A DNA stretch of 64,000 nucleotides, taken from positions 2,666,001 through 2,730,000 of the forward strand of contig NZ_CP049872.1 of NCBI RefSeq assembly GCF_011302915.1. Reading direction: 5' to 3'. The number at the start of each line of letters is the position of its first letter. Within the stretch, counting starts at the first letter, position 1. Position numbers and translations under genes: made by a program. The notes under the pieces are model-generated. The model saw only the letters and a program-made list of their open reading frames with translations, was not told where the DNA came from and ran no database searches. Source of the DNA: Thermomonas sp. HDW16 (GTDB taxonomy: Bacteria > Pseudomonadota > Gammaproteobacteria > Xanthomonadales > Xanthomonadaceae). Below, one piece after another: positions 17,760-27,988 of the stretch.

Positions 17760-18547
17760 GCGCCGAACAATTCGCGCAGCGCCGCACCTGGATCCGGCTG
17801 GCGCATAAAGGCCTCGCCGACCAGGAACGCATGGATATCGTTCTCGCGCATCAGGGCCACGTCGGGCCGCGCCAGGATGCCGCTTTCCGTCACCAGCACG
17901 CGATCCGCAGGCACCGCCGATTGCAGGTCAAGCGTGGTCTGCAGCGACACGTCGAAGGTCTTCAGGTTGCGATTGTTGATGCCCAGCAGGCGCGCCGGAA
18001 TCGGTAGCGCACGCTCCAGTTCGTCCAGGTCGTGCACTTCCACCAACACGTCCATGCCCAGCTCGTCGGCGATGTAGGCGTATTCGGCCAGCTGTACATC
18101 GTCCAGCGCAGCGGCGATCAGCAGCACGCAGTCGGCGCCGAGTACGCGCGCCTCGTATAGCTGCCAGGCATCGACGATGAAGTCCTTGCGCAACACCGGC
18201 AGCACGCAAGCCTCGCGTGCTGCAAGCAGGTACTCGTCCGCGCCCTGGAAGAAATCGATGTCGGTCAGCACCGACAGGCAGGCTGCACCGCCGGCCTCGT
18301 AGCTGCGCGCGATGGCGGCGGGGTCGAAATCGGCGCGGATCACGCCTTTCGACGGGCTGGCCTTTTTTACTTCCGCGATCACTGCAGCTTCGCCGGCGGC
18401 AATCTTGCGTTCGATGGCAGCGGCGAAACCGCGCGGCGGCGATGCGGACGCAGCGCGCGTCTTCAATTCGAACAGCGACACACGCTCGCGGCGGGCGGCC
18501 ACTTCTTCACGCTTGCGGGTCAGGATGGTGTTGAGGATCGTGCTCAT
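17756..18547 (-). CDS. trpC: Indole-3-glycerol phosphate synthase
   Basis: 263-aa TIM-barrel enzyme of tryptophan synthesis that closes the indole ring from CdRP. Family signatures: [21 protein letters not shown] (catalytic Lys), [51 protein letters not shown] and LVTESGI. It is a monofunctional TrpC with no TrpF fused. It overlaps the preceding monooxygenase-fold gene by ATGA. It is separated from trpD by 7 kb of cyanophycin genes on the same strand, which is unusual. Confidence 0.96.
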   Translation of the reverse strand: MSTILNTILTRKREEVAARRERVSLFELKTRAASASPPRGFAAAIERKIAAGEAAVIAEVKKASPSKGVIRADFDPAAIARSYEAGGAACLSVLTDIDFFQGADEYLLAAREACVLPVLRKDFIVDAWQLYEARVLGADCVLLIAAALDDVQLAEYAYIADELGMDVLVEVHDLDELERALPIPARLLGINNRNLKTFDVSLQTTLDLQSAVPADRVLVTESGILARPDVALMRENDIHAFLVGEAFMRQPDPGAALRELFGA

Positions 18548-18894
18548 CGGCTCAAGGATTTTCCGTAGGCGCGCTCGACCTTGGCGATGCGCAGTTCAAA
18601 GTGGTCGTACCAATGTTCGCGCCCGTGGGCACGGGTGGCGGCGTGTTCGGCCTGCTGCTTCCAGGCCGTAATCGCCGCCTCGCTATCCCAGTAGGACACG
18701 GTGATGCCGAAGCCGTCCGTGCCGCGCGCCGATTCCACGCCCAGGTAGCCGGGCTGCTGCGCGGCCAGCACCAGCATGCGCTCGGCGGCCTGTGTGTAGC
18801 CGGCCTCGTCCTGTGCATTGCGCGCGGACGAAAACACCACCGCGTAGTACGGCGGCACGGGCAGTTGGGCAAAAGGAGAAGGAAGGTCGCGCAT
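18544..18894 (-). CDS. ABM-fold (antibiotic biosynthesis monooxygenase-like) protein
   Basis: 116-aa dimeric alpha+beta barrel protein: [18 protein letters not shown] first strand, [16 protein letters not shown], then [21 protein letters not shown], the usual ABM pattern ending in a His-containing helix. Such small proteins act as cofactor-free monooxygenases, haem-degrading enzymes or have no known role. The ATG at 18894 starts [12 protein letters not shown]; another in-frame ATG lies nine codons earlier. It overlaps trpC by 4 bp. A link to tryptophan or cyanophycin is only positional. Confidence 0.75.
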   Translation of the reverse strand: MRDLPSPFAQLPVPPYYAVVFSSARNAQDEAGYTQAAERMLVLAAQQPGYLGVESARGTDGFGITVSYWDSEAAITAWKQQAEHAATRAHGREHWYDHFELRIAKVERAYGKSLSR

Positions 18895-18936
18895 TGCGGG
18901 GGACTGGCGGTGAAGCACCATTCTAGTCGAGGCCGC

Positions 18937-20709
18937 TCAGCCTTCCGGCAAGGACCGCCCCGCGCGCCAACCTTCATCACGCAGACGATCCAGCAGGGCC
19001 ACCACCACGTCGCGCCGTTCCGGCTCATGCACCGGCAACACCAGCAGGTCGCCGGCACGTGCCCAGGCCAGCGCCTGGCGCGAGGCTTCGGCCTCGTCCA
19101 GGCAAACGGGCAACGCATCTTCGGCCATGCCCGCCTTCATCAGCGCGTCGCGGATGATGCTTGCCACCTGTCCGGATTCCTTGCCGCGCAGGTAGTCGCC
19201 GCCGATGTCTTTCAGCCACACGCGGTCTGGCTTTGCTGCGGCAGCAACAGCCGCCAGCGCGCGGAAATCCGCTTCCAGCCGGTTGCCGGCGTGGCCCAAC
19301 AGCAAGGCCAGCCGACCGTTGCCGCGCAGACCTTCGGCGACCTGCAGCAGCCCGCGCAGACCGTCCGGGTTGTGTGCGTAATCCAGCAACACCTGCACAT
19401 CGCCCAACGTCCAGCGTTGCAGGCGACCGGGGTTGTCCGTGTTCGATCCACCGAAGCGCGCCAACACCGCTGCAATCGTGGCGGGCGCGATGCCCAGCGT
19501 CTGCGCCGCCAGCGAAGCCGCCGCGATATTGGCGATGTTGTAGCGAGCGCTACCACCGAGCGTCAGCGGCATGTCCGCAATGGCGCCTAGATCATGTTCG
19601 ATGCCGTTCACTGCGAGTATCAGGCGACCTTCGCGCACGCCGCAGGCGAGCGCACCACGCGCAAGCGCCGCGTCCAACGTCAGTGCGAACCAGCCGATGC
19701 GCGAAGCGCCGGTCGCAGCCGCATGCTTCACCAGCAGCGCGTCATCGGCGTTCAAGACCAGCACGCCATCCGCCGCCAGCGCCTTGGCGACGACCAGCTT
19801 GACCGCTGCGATATCGTCCAGCGTGTGCACGCCGTACTCGCCAAAATGATCGGCACTGATATTGGTGACCACCGCGACGCGCGCATCGTTCGCCACCAGC
19901 CCGCGCCGCAGCAGGCCGCCGCGTGCGGTTTCCAGCACGGCGGCCTGTACTCGCGCATCGCGTAACACGGTACGCGCGCCGACTGGACCGGAGTAGTCGC
20001 CGGCTTCCACGCGTTCGCCGTCGATGAATAGGCCGTCGGTACTGCTGTAGCCGGCGCGCAGGCCATGCGCGCGCAGCATCGCCGCCAGCAAGCGCACGGT
20101 GGTGGTCTTGCCGTTGGAACCGGTGACAACGGCTTTCGGAATCGCACGTAGGTGCGGCCACGGCACGGCGTCGATGTCCGGCAATGCGTCCAGCGTCCAG
20201 ATCTGTGCGGCTTCGCCTTCGCCGATGGACAGTGCGTCGTCGTCCGCATGCGCGGGCAGGCCGTGCGCATGTGCCGCTTCGATCAAGGCGCGCAGTTGCG
20301 GTTTGGCTTCCGCATCGGCCAATGCGCGCAGCTGCCGCAAGGCTTCGTCGTCGTCGAAATGGGCGACATGCGGGCGTGGCGTTTCGCTATCTTCATCGAC
20401 TGGCGCATCGCTCGCACGCAAACCGAGCGCGGCGTACAGCGCCCATTCGTTGGCTTCGGTGGCGGTGTACAACTGGTCGAGCGGTGCCTCGAACGCCAGC
20501 GATGCGCCGGTCGCATGTTCGCGCACGAAGATCGCGCCGTTCTGCCAATCGAGCGCGGCGCGCACGCGGGCGATATTGCTGCGCCAGCGCAGCAAGGCCT
20601 CGGCATCGAACACCAAACCCGGCGCTGTTTCCAGCGCCGCACCGGCGCCACCGAAATACAGGTTCGCGCCAGTCAGCCGGCGCGAATCCTCGAAAGGCTC
20701 GTGGCTCAA
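18937..20709 (-). CDS. Second cyanophycin-synthetase-like Mur ligase (CphA'-type, no ATP-grasp)
   Basis: 590-aa protein homologous to the C-terminal half of CphA. The Mur-ligase P-loop is GSNGKTTT (197-204), followed by STDGLFIDGERVEAGDYSGP, ETARGGLLRRGL, NISADHFGEYG and DYAHNPDGLRGLL. The N-terminal ~190 residues (DSRRLTGANLYFGGAGAALE) contain no ATP-grasp, so it cannot carry out both amino-acid additions like CphA. The start is TTG at 20709, overlapping the cphA stop as TTGA; no closer ATG exists. It may be an accessory ligase or one adding Asp-Arg units, as shown for some short CphA homologues; activity here is unknown. Confidence 0.82.
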   Translation of the reverse strand: MSHEPFEDSRRLTGANLYFGGAGAALETAPGLVFDAEALLRWRSNIARVRAALDWQNGAIFVREHATGASLAFEAPLDQLYTATEANEWALYAALGLRASDAPVDEDSETPRPHVAHFDDDEALRQLRALADAEAKPQLRALIEAAHAHGLPAHADDDALSIGEGEAAQIWTLDALPDIDAVPWPHLRAIPKAVVTGSNGKTTTVRLLAAMLRAHGLRAGYSSTDGLFIDGERVEAGDYSGPVGARTVLRDARVQAAVLETARGGLLRRGLVANDARVAVVTNISADHFGEYGVHTLDDIAAVKLVVAKALAADGVLVLNADDALLVKHAAATGASRIGWFALTLDAALARGALACGVREGRLILAVNGIEHDLGAIADMPLTLGGSARYNIANIAAASLAAQTLGIAPATIAAVLARFGGSNTDNPGRLQRWTLGDVQVLLDYAHNPDGLRGLLQVAEGLRGNGRLALLLGHAGNRLEADFRALAAVAAAAKPDRVWLKDIGGDYLRGKESGQVASIIRDALMKAGMAEDALPVCLDEAEASRQALAWARAGDLLVLPVHEPERRDVVVALLDRLRDEGWRAGRSLPEG

Positions 20710-23486
20710 TCGCTTTCCTCGCGCTCGAAGCGAAGGCCACGCTCGTCGCGCACCACGCCTTCCATCGCCGCCACCAGCTGTTCGTCCAGCGTGGTTTCCA
20801 GCGTCGGAATCTCGGCGCGCGCGGCGGCGCGTGGCATGTCGCCGTCCGGCTTGAAGCGGATGATCTGCTTCCAGGTGCGGGTCAACGCATCGGCGAACAT
20901 CACGATCAAGTCGCCCGGCTGGCCCATGCGCAATGCCGCATCCACCGCTTCCTGTTCATCGGGAATCGTGCTGATCGCGCCTTCGGCCACGCCGGCGGCA
21001 AGCAAGGCCTTGGCGATGATGCGTGGCACTTCGTCGCCATCGCGGCCACGCAGGCTGTCGTCGCGACGCACCACATAATGATCGAACTTGCCGGCAACGG
21101 TATTGGCGATCTCGCGCAGGTCTTCATCGCGACGGTCGCCGGGACCGGCCAGCACCACGATGCGGCGATTGGCGTCCAGCCGCTGCGCGAGGTCCGCCAT
21201 CATCCCCACCGCATGCGCGTTGTGGGCGTAATCCATGATCACCTTGAACGGATGCTCGCCATACACGTTCATCCGGCCCGGCGCCTGGAAGAAGGTGGTG
21301 TCGAAGGTGCGCAAGCCGTGACGGATCGCGTCAAGCTTGATGCCCATCGAGAACGCCATCGCCGCGGCCACCATCGCGTTCTGCACGTTGTGCATGGCGC
21401 GGCCCTCCAATGTGGCCGGGATCAGGTGCGTCCACAGCAGCGGGATATGGCTGCCCTTGTCGTACAACGTGATCATGTGGCCGTTGACGCCGGCCTCCAG
21501 TGCGCAGGCACGGCCACCGGCGCGCACGTGCTCGCGCACCAGCGGGTGCGAGGGATTCATGGTCACGTAGCAGATGACTTTGGCATCGGTGTAGCCGGAC
21601 ATCTTCAGCACATTGGGGTCGTCGGCATTCAGTACGGCGCACTCGGTCGCGGCTTCGACCACGATGCGTTTCACCTCGGCCAATTGCTCCAGGGTGTCGA
21701 TGCCGCGCAGGCCCAAGTGATCGGAAGCGACATTGAGCACCGCGCCCACGTCCACTTCGCCCACGCCCATGCCGGCGCGCACCAGGCCACCGCGTGCGGT
21801 TTCCAGCACCGCGAAATCGATCTGCGGATCGGCCATCACCATGCGCGCGGAGACCGGCCCGGTCATGTCGCCTTCCACCGTGCGTTGGCCGTCGATGTAG
21901 ACGCCGTCGGTGGTGGTCAGGCCCGGCGTGTAGCCGGCCATCTTGGCGATGTGCGCCAGCATGCGCGAGGTGGTGGTCTTGCCATTGGTGCCGGTGATCG
22001 CGGCGATCGGCACCCGCGTCGGCGTGCCCGGCGGGAACAACATGTCGATGACCGGGCCTGCGGCATCGCGCGGGGTGCCTTCGCTCGGCGCGATATGCAT
22101 GCGGAAGCCGGGCGCGGCATTCACTTCGCAAATGCCGCCGCCGATGGATTTGTAGCTCTCGGCGATATTCGTACTGAGGAAATCCACGCCGCCGACATCC
22201 AGCCCGATCGCGCGCACCGCGCGTTCGGCCATCGCCCGGTTGTCGGGGTGGATGATGTCGGTGACGTCGGTGGCGGTGCCGCCGGTGGAGAGATTGGCGG
22301 TGGAGCGCAACGGCACCACTTCGCCGTCCTTCGGCACGGAATCGGCGGTGTAGCCGAGTTTTTCCAGCATCAGTTCGGCCTCGCGGTCGAGCTTGAGCTT
22401 GGTCAGCACTTTTTCATGGCCGACACCGCGGCGCGGATCGCTGTTGACGATCTCCACCAACTCGGCAACCGTCTGCTTGCCGTCGCCGACCACATGACCG
22501 GGCGTGCGCTTGGTCGCGGCGATCAGTTCGCCATTGACCACCAGCAGGCGGTGGTCGTCGCCGGCCAGATAGGTTTCCACGATGACCGAACGCGAATGCT
22601 CGCGCGCAGCCTCGAACGCGGCGCGCACATCGGCTTCCTCACTGATGTTGATGGTGATGCCGCGCCCGTGGTTGCCGTTGTACGGCTTCAGCACCACGGT
22701 GCCGCCCAGCTTGCGCGCGGCACGCCAGGCGGCATCGGCGTTCTGCACCAATTCCTGGCGCGGCACCGGCAAACCGAGCGAGCCCAGGATCTTGTTGGTC
22801 TCTTCCTTGTCGCTGGCCAGTTCCACCGAGATATGCGGGGTGCGCCCAGTCACCGTGGCCTGGATGCGTTGCTGGTACTTGCCATGGCCCAGTTGCACCA
22901 GCGATTGCTCGTTCAGGCGAAGCCACGGAATGCCGCGATCCACCGCCGCCTTCACCAGCGAAGCCGTGGACGGCCCCAGTGCGCGGCGCTGCGCATAGCG
23001 GATGAAGCCGTCGCGCTCTTCTTCCCAATTCCACGAATCGTCGGTCGCGGTACGCAGCTCCGTCGGCAGCAGCGAATCCAGCAACTTCAGTGCAAGCTCG
23101 CCGGCAGCGATGCCTTCCTCGCGCTGCGCGTATTCGTAGACCACCGAATACACACCGGGGCGGTCGTCGGAAATGCTGCGGGTCTTGCCGAAGGTCACGT
23201 CTTCGCCGGCCACGTTCTGCAGCTCGATGGCGACGTGCTCCAGCACATGGCCGAGCCAAGTGCCATCGCCTTCGCGCATGCGGCGGATAAAGCCGCCGGG
23301 CTCGCGATACGAACAACCATGTTCGGCCAGTCCCGGCAAGGCGGCGACCAGCGCATCGATAAACCCGTTGCCCAGTTTCGCGGTGGGCCATTGCTCCAGC
23401 GCACCCAGATCCAGCTCCAGGCGGATGACCGGGAACTTCGCGTACTGCGAGGGGCCCACGTAGACGTTGCGGTTCAAGATGCGCAT
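20706..23486 (-). CDS. cphA: Cyanophycin synthetase
   Basis: 926-aa ligase that builds multi-L-arginyl-poly-L-aspartate from Asp and Arg with ATP. N-terminal domain 1-~160 (MRILNRNVYVGPSQYAKFPV), ATP-grasp domain ~224-478 (GGTVVLKPYNGNHGRGITIN, ICEVNAAPGFRMH) and Mur-ligase-like domain from ~490 (P-loop GTNGKTTT 499-506, TTTDGVYIDGQRTVEGDMTG, DYAHNAHAVGMM). Length is near the usual ~870-900 with a slightly longer C-terminus. It sits between cphB and the CphA'-like gene, coupled to the latter by a 4-bp TTGA overlap. The product is a cytoplasmic nitrogen reserve. Confidence 0.96.
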   Translation of the reverse strand: MRILNRNVYVGPSQYAKFPVIRLELDLGALEQWPTAKLGNGFIDALVAALPGLAEHGCSYREPGGFIRRMREGDGTWLGHVLEHVAIELQNVAGEDVTFGKTRSISDDRPGVYSVVYEYAQREEGIAAGELALKLLDSLLPTELRTATDDSWNWEEERDGFIRYAQRRALGPSTASLVKAAVDRGIPWLRLNEQSLVQLGHGKYQQRIQATVTGRTPHISVELASDKEETNKILGSLGLPVPRQELVQNADAAWRAARKLGGTVVLKPYNGNHGRGITINISEEADVRAAFEAAREHSRSVIVETYLAGDDHRLLVVNGELIAATKRTPGHVVGDGKQTVAELVEIVNSDPRRGVGHEKVLTKLKLDREAELMLEKLGYTADSVPKDGEVVPLRSTANLSTGGTATDVTDIIHPDNRAMAERAVRAIGLDVGGVDFLSTNIAESYKSIGGGICEVNAAPGFRMHIAPSEGTPRDAAGPVIDMLFPPGTPTRVPIAAITGTNGKTTTSRMLAHIAKMAGYTPGLTTTDGVYIDGQRTVEGDMTGPVSARMVMADPQIDFAVLETARGGLVRAGMGVGEVDVGAVLNVASDHLGLRGIDTLEQLAEVKRIVVEAATECAVLNADDPNVLKMSGYTDAKVICYVTMNPSHPLVREHVRAGGRACALEAGVNGHMITLYDKGSHIPLLWTHLIPATLEGRAMHNVQNAMVAAAMAFSMGIKLDAIRHGLRTFDTTFFQAPGRMNVYGEHPFKVIMDYAHNAHAVGMMADLAQRLDANRRIVVLAGPGDRRDEDLREIANTVAGKFDHYVVRRDDSLRGRDGDEVPRIIAKALLAAGVAEGAISTIPDEQEAVDAALRMGQPGDLIVMFADALTRTWKQIIRFKPDGDMPRAAARAEIPTLETTLDEQLVAAMEGVVRDERGLRFEREESD

Positions 23487-23531
23487 CGAGCCCTCCGCTC
23501 AATTCGTTGCTGCTTCAATTTGCGACGACGA

Positions 23532-24374
23532 TCATTCCTTGACGGGCGATAGCGAACCGGCCGAGGCCTTGCGTGTTTCCAGGTTGTAACTGGCACCGGC
23601 AGTCAGGATGTGGATCTGCACGCCCAGCATGCACACCGGCGCATTGCCATCCACCTGCGCCATCGACGAGAACTGCAGGTCGTCGGCATCGACCACGGTG
23701 ACCGCGCCGCTGCCTTCCACTTCGATCACGTTGTCCGGGCCGATCAGCGCAGCGGTGTCTTCATCGACACCAAGCCCGATCGCGAACGGGTTGTAGGCCA
23801 GTGCCGCCAGCAACCGACCGAGGCGGTCGCGCTGGCGGAAATGCTGATCGATCACCACGCGATTGGTCAGGCCCAGGCCCGGCGCCAGCCGCACGCTGTT
23901 GGCATGCGGCGTGGAACTGTCGCTCTCGCCACCGGCGATCATGTGCTCGCTGAGGATGCCGGCGCCGGCACTGGTGCCGCCGACCGGGATGCCCTGCGCG
24001 TTGCAGGCGCGGATCGCCTGCGCGATGGGCGTGCCGCCGAGGATGGTGGACAGCCGCAGCTGGTTGCCGCCGGTGATGAAGATGCCGCTGGCCTGCTCGA
24101 TGGCCGCCACCCGGTTGCGCTCGTGCGCATCGCGGCGGGTATCGAAATCGAGCACGCTGACATTGCGCGCGCCCATCTCGCCGAACAGCTGCTCGTAGCG
24201 GTCGCCGGTGTCGTTGAGCCGGCTCGCGGTCGGGATCACCGCGATGTCCGCGCCCGCACCTCCGCACAGTTCGAAGAACCGGCGCAACACGCGCTTGTCG
24301 TTTTCCTTGTCCTCGGCCCCACCGATGGGGACGATCCAGCCGCGCTGCGCGCCTTCGGCCACCTTGCTTGGCAT
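23532..24374 (-). CDS. cphB: Cyanophycinase
   Basis: 280-aa serine exopeptidase of the S51 family that cuts cyanophycin into beta-Asp-Arg dipeptides. The nucleophile is Ser135 in GGTSAGAG (132-139); FITGGNQLRLST and LGLGLTNRVVIDQHF-like segments of the family are present (VIDQHFRQRDRLGRL, GLGVDEDTAAL). No signal peptide, so the enzyme is intracellular, unlike extracellular CphE. It lies 45 bp upstream of cphA and 29 bp downstream of iadA, so synthesis and degradation are encoded in one unit. Confidence 0.95.
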   Translation of the reverse strand: MPSKVAEGAQRGWIVPIGGAEDKENDKRVLRRFFELCGGAGADIAVIPTASRLNDTGDRYEQLFGEMGARNVSVLDFDTRRDAHERNRVAAIEQASGIFITGGNQLRLSTILGGTPIAQAIRACNAQGIPVGGTSAGAGILSEHMIAGGESDSSTPHANSVRLAPGLGLTNRVVIDQHFRQRDRLGRLLAALAYNPFAIGLGVDEDTAALIGPDNVIEVEGSGAVTVVDADDLQFSSMAQVDGNAPVCMLGVQIHILTAGASYNLETRKASAGSLSPVKE

Positions 24375-24403
24375 GTGCTACGGGTTCCTGAAACCTTGAA
24401 AAA

Positions 24404-25576
24404 TCAGCGCTCGAACATACCACGGCGCAGGACTTCGCCCGCCCGCAGATGAGGTACGCCGCCCAGCCAGACATCGCTGGCTGCGCCCTGCGCGTCCAGC
24501 GCGACCAGATCGGCATCGCCGCCGACCGCGATCCGGCCCTTGCCGGCCAGCCGCAGCAGGTCGGCCACGTTGCTGGTGAACGCCGGCAGCGCACGTTCCA
24601 GCGACAGGCCGCGTGCGACGAGTGCGTTGAGGGTCTCCAGCAACGCGCCGGAATGGCCCACGTCCATGCCGCAGACGCGGCCGTGCTCGTCGAAACAGGG
24701 CAGGCAGCCGCCGGCATCGGAACTGATGCTGACCCGTTCCGGCGGCGCGCCGCTGTCCAGGTAGCGGATCAGCGCCTCGGCGGCGGGCCAGGCGTCTTCG
24801 CCCTCTTCCACCGGGAAGGCAGTGATATCGACATGGCAGCCGCGCTTCGCCAGGGCCACGGCCTCTTCGAACAGCGCTTTCTTGCGGTTGATATGCGTCG
24901 GCTGGAACACGCGCGGCGGCAGTTCGCTGGTGTCCAGCGCCTGCCGCACCAGTTCCAGGCCGCGCGGGCCATCGCCCAGGTGCAGATGGACGATGCCGGC
25001 CTTGCCGGTCATCAGGCCGGACACATGCGCTTCCGAAGCGAGCCGCAGCACATCATCCAGCGTCGGCTGGCTGGAGCGGTGGTCGCTGATCGCCACTTCG
25101 CCTACGCCGATCAACGCATCGCTGAACACGATGTCGCCGCGCACCGTGCCGGTCAGCGTGGTCGGCGGGATGTGGTAACCGCCGCAATAGGCCCACGCGC
25201 CCAGGCCCTGCTCGCGCAGCGCGTACACATGCGAGAGCAGTTCGGCGGTGCTGCGCGACACGTCATCGGTGCCGAGCAAGCCGATCACCGTGGTCACCCC
25301 GGCGCTGGTGTAGCGCGACAGCAACGGCGCCGGTACACGGCTGGCGTAACCGGCTTCGCCACCGCCGCCACTGACATGCACATGGCCGTCGATGAAACCG
25401 GGGATCAGGCGCGCGCCAGCGAGATCGATGGTTTCCATGCCGAGCATGTCCGGCAACACCGGTTCGGACTCGCCCATCCACAGCACCTTGCCGCCGCCGA
25501 TCAACAGATGGCGCCGGCCCAGCGCGTCGGGCGCGTACACGTCGGCATTGCGGAGCAGGAGCAGGGATGCGGTCAT
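24404..25576 (-). CDS. iadA: Isoaspartyl (beta-aspartyl) dipeptidase
   Basis: 390-aa amidohydrolase that cleaves beta-aspartyl dipeptides; here it would split beta-Asp-Arg released by CphB into Asp and Arg. Metal motif GFIDGHVHVSGGGGE, GKAGIVHLHLGDG (metal-bridging region), QPTHINR, and the catalytic D in VSISSDAGG. Normal length for IadA. It lies 31 bp after trpD and directly before cphB, completing the cyanophycin catabolic route. The start ATG at 25576 leads into TASLLLLRNADVYAPD, the usual beta-sandwich strand. Confidence 0.93.
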   Translation of the reverse strand: MTASLLLLRNADVYAPDALGRRHLLIGGGKVLWMGESEPVLPDMLGMETIDLAGARLIPGFIDGHVHVSGGGGEAGYASRVPAPLLSRYTSAGVTTVIGLLGTDDVSRSTAELLSHVYALREQGLGAWAYCGGYHIPPTTLTGTVRGDIVFSDALIGVGEVAISDHRSSQPTLDDVLRLASEAHVSGLMTGKAGIVHLHLGDGPRGLELVRQALDTSELPPRVFQPTHINRKKALFEEAVALAKRGCHVDITAFPVEEGEDAWPAAEALIRYLDSGAPPERVSISSDAGGCLPCFDEHGRVCGMDVGHSGALLETLNALVARGLSLERALPAFTSNVADLLRLAGKGRIAVGGDADLVALDAQGAASDVWLGGVPHLRAGEVLRRGMFER

Positions 25577-25607
25577 CGCGGCAGGGTGCGGGTCGGGTGC
25601 GGCAGCG

Positions 25608-26642
25608 TCAAGCGGCGGCCAGTGCCTGGGTGGCGGCCACGTATTCGTCCAGCTTGGCCCGCGCCGCGCCGCTGGCGATCACCTTGCGTGCGCGGGCGAT
25701 GCCGTCACGGATGTCCTCCGCCACGCCGGCCACGTACAGTGCTGCACCGGCGTTGTAGGCCACGATCTCGCGCGGCAGGCCGTCGTGGTTGTCCAGCGCC
25801 TGCAGCAGCATGGCCTTGGACTGTTCGGGATCGGCCACGCGCAGGTTGCGGCTATGCGCCATGGCGATGCCGAAGTCTTCCGGATGCAACTCGTACTCGC
25901 GCACCTTGCCGTCGCGCAGCTCGCCGACCAATGTGCCGGCACCCAGCGAGAATTCGTCCATGTTGTCGCGGCCCCAGACCACCAGCGCGCGCTCGGCGCG
26001 CAGTTCCTGCAACACGCGCACCTGGATGCCGACCAGATCCGGATGGAACACGCCCATCAGGATCGACGGCGCATTGGCCGGATTGGTCAGCGGGCCAAGG
26101 ATATTGAACAACGTGCGTACGCCCATTTCGCGACGCACTGGCGCGACCACCTTCATCGCCGGGTGATGGATCGGCGCGTACATGAAGCCGATCCCGCAGC
26201 GCTCGATGCAGGCGGCCACCTGTTCCGGCTGAAGTTCGATATTCGCGCCCAGCGCTTCCAGCGCATCCGCACTACCAGACTTCGACGACACGCTGCGGTT
26301 GCCGTGCTTGGCGACTTTTGCGCCAGCGGCAGCCACCACGAACATCGAGGCGGTGGAGATATTGAAGGTATGCGCGCCATCGCCGCCTGTGCCGACGATA
26401 TCGACCAGATGGGTGCGATCAGCGACTTCGACGGGACGCGAAAATTCGCGCAGCACACTGGCGGCGGCGGCGATCTCGTCCACGGTTTCCTTCTTCACCC
26501 GCAAGCCGGTGAGGATGGCGGCCGTCATCACCGGCGACACCTCGCCGCGCATGATCTGGCGCATCAGCTCGACCATTTCGTCGAAGAAGATTTCGCGGTG
26601 TTCGATGGCGCGTTGCAACGCGTCCTGCGGAGAGAAAGCCAT
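25608..26642 (-). CDS. trpD: Anthranilate phosphoribosyltransferase
   Basis: 344-aa enzyme joining anthranilate to PRPP. PRPP loop [18 protein letters not shown] (glycine-rich GTGGDG), second loop [23 protein letters not shown], and [11 protein letters not shown]. Monofunctional, not fused to TrpG. It starts 2 bp after the trpG stop. The next gene, 31 bp on, is iadA and not trpC. Confidence 0.97.
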   Translation of the reverse strand: MAFSPQDALQRAIEHREIFFDEMVELMRQIMRGEVSPVMTAAILTGLRVKKETVDEIAAAASVLREFSRPVEVADRTHLVDIVGTGGDGAHTFNISTASMFVVAAAGAKVAKHGNRSVSSKSGSADALEALGANIELQPEQVAACIERCGIGFMYAPIHHPAMKVVAPVRREMGVRTLFNILGPLTNPANAPSILMGVFHPDLVGIQVRVLQELRAERALVVWGRDNMDEFSLGAGTLVGELRDGKVREYELHPEDFGIAMAHSRNLRVADPEQSKAMLLQALDNHDGLPREIVAYNAGAALYVAGVAEDIRDGIARARKVIASGAARAKLDEYVAATQALAAA

Positions 26643-26644
26643 GG

Positions 26645-27223
26645 TCAGCGTTCCAGGAAGTTTTTCAGCAACGCGTGGCCGTGCTGGGTCAGGATGGATT
26701 CGGGATGGAACTGCACGCCTTCCACCGGGAACTCACGATGGCGCAGGCCCATGATTTCCTCCATCGAGCCATCCTCGTTCTCCGTCCACGCGGTGATTTC
26801 AAGCACAGCCGGCAGCGTGGCCTTGTCCACCACCAGCGAGTGGTAGCGGGTGGCCTCGTAACCATCCGGCAGGCCGGCGAACACGCCCTTGCCTTGGTGG
26901 CGGATACGCGAAGTCTTGCCGTGCATGATGCGGCCCGCACGGATCACGTCGCCGCCGTAGACCTGGCCGATGCTCTGGTGGCCCAGGCAGACGCCGAGGA
27001 TCGGCGTGCTGGCACCCATGCGTTCGATCAGTTCCAGCGAGACACCGGCTTCGTTCGGTGTACACGGCCCCGGTGAGATGACGATGCGTTGCGGTGCGAG
27101 CTTTTCGATCTGTTCCACCGTCAGCGCATCGTTGCGCTCCACCCGTACCTCGGCGCCCAGCGCCTGCAGGTACTGGACGAGGTTGTAGGTGAAGGAGTCG
27201 TAGTTGTCGAGCATCAGCAACAC
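26645..27223 (-). CDS. trpG: Anthranilate synthase component II (glutamine amidotransferase)
   Basis: 192-aa class I amidotransferase that supplies ammonia to TrpE. Triad: Cys in [13 protein letters not shown], His and Glu in VQFHPES. The start is GTG at 27223, giving [18 protein letters not shown], preceded by GAGG; the ATG three codons on would remove the conserved LLM strand. It is preceded by the SIMPL gene and followed at 2 bp by trpD. It could also serve PabB, as in some gammaproteobacteria. Confidence 0.96.
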   Translation of the reverse strand: MLLMLDNYDSFTYNLVQYLQALGAEVRVERNDALTVEQIEKLAPQRIVISPGPCTPNEAGVSLELIERMGASTPILGVCLGHQSIGQVYGGDVIRAGRIMHGKTSRIRHQGKGVFAGLPDGYEATRYHSLVVDKATLPAVLEITAWTENEDGSMEEIMGLRHREFPVEGVQFHPESILTQHGHALLKNFLER

Positions 27224-27233
27224 GGCAGTGTCC

Positions 27234-27965
27234 TCAATCGATCAGCGTGTAGATGATGTAGACGTTTTGATCCAACTGAATGGTTCCCTTGCTCAAAACA
27301 ACCGGCGCCGGGGCATTCGCACTCAACCTTGATCCTGTGACTGTCACGCGATCCAGCGAGTACGAATCACTGGATTCGACATAGCGCACGTTGAATCCCT
27401 GGTTAGAGACGTTGTGGACGGTACCTAGCCGTTTGCCAACCGCCTTGGCCATGATCTCTGCGGTCGTTCGCGCATCGTCTACCGCCTGCGCGAGCAGGTC
27501 GCGACGAATTTCGTCAGCCTTCGATGACACGAACGTGCCGGTATCCAGCTGCACTTGCTTGGCTTGTGGTAACGCTTCGATCATTTTCTTGAGCGCTTCC
27601 AATGTGTGAAAGCTGAGCTTGATCTGGCGCTGGTAGGTATTTCCCAGAAAGACCTGCTCATCATCCTTGTCGTCGTAGCGATACTCGGGCGATACGCTGA
27701 GGTTCGAGACAGTGACGTCGCGGTCTTCCATCTTCATTTCTTGCGTGAGAGAGACTACCTTGCTGGCATAACCCTCGATCAATGCCTGTGTCTTCGCCGA
27801 GTCGAGGCTTGTGTCCTTCAACGTGATTTCGAGCGGGAATACGTCTGGAACCACCTCGGCTTTCGCCTTGCCATGCACGGCAATGAACGGCGAGCCGCCG
27901 ATGGACTGCGCCTGCACGTTGAATACACCCAGCAACAACACCGCGGCGAATGCGATTCGCTTCAT
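27234..27965 (-). CDS. SIMPL (DUF541) domain periplasmic protein
   Basis: 243-aa secreted protein with signal peptide [20 protein letters not shown] and a SIMPL fold ([20 protein letters not shown] ... [23 protein letters not shown]). SIMPL proteins are linked to oxidative stress or envelope functions without a defined activity. GGAGGAAGGGCA directly before the ATG at 27965 fixes the start. It is inserted between trpE and trpG (23 bp after trpE, 10 bp before trpG) and has no evident tie to tryptophan. Its base composition is somewhat more A+T rich than the trp genes. Confidence 0.85.
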   Translation of the reverse strand: MKRIAFAAVLLLGVFNVQAQSIGGSPFIAVHGKAKAEVVPDVFPLEITLKDTSLDSAKTQALIEGYASKVVSLTQEMKMEDRDVTVSNLSVSPEYRYDDKDDEQVFLGNTYQRQIKLSFHTLEALKKMIEALPQAKQVQLDTGTFVSSKADEIRRDLLAQAVDDARTTAEIMAKAVGKRLGTVHNVSNQGFNVRYVESSDSYSLDRVTVTGSRLSANAPAPVVLSKGTIQLDQNVYIIYTLID

Positions 27966-27988
27966 TGCCCTTCCTCCATGAAAATCCA

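Noticed and set aside
20184..23552. Long plus-strand open frame opposite cphA (over 1100 codons)
   Set aside because: GC-rich shadow of cphA: His/Arg/Ala/Gly-rich composition, no recognisable domain, and cphA motifs on the other strand are complete.
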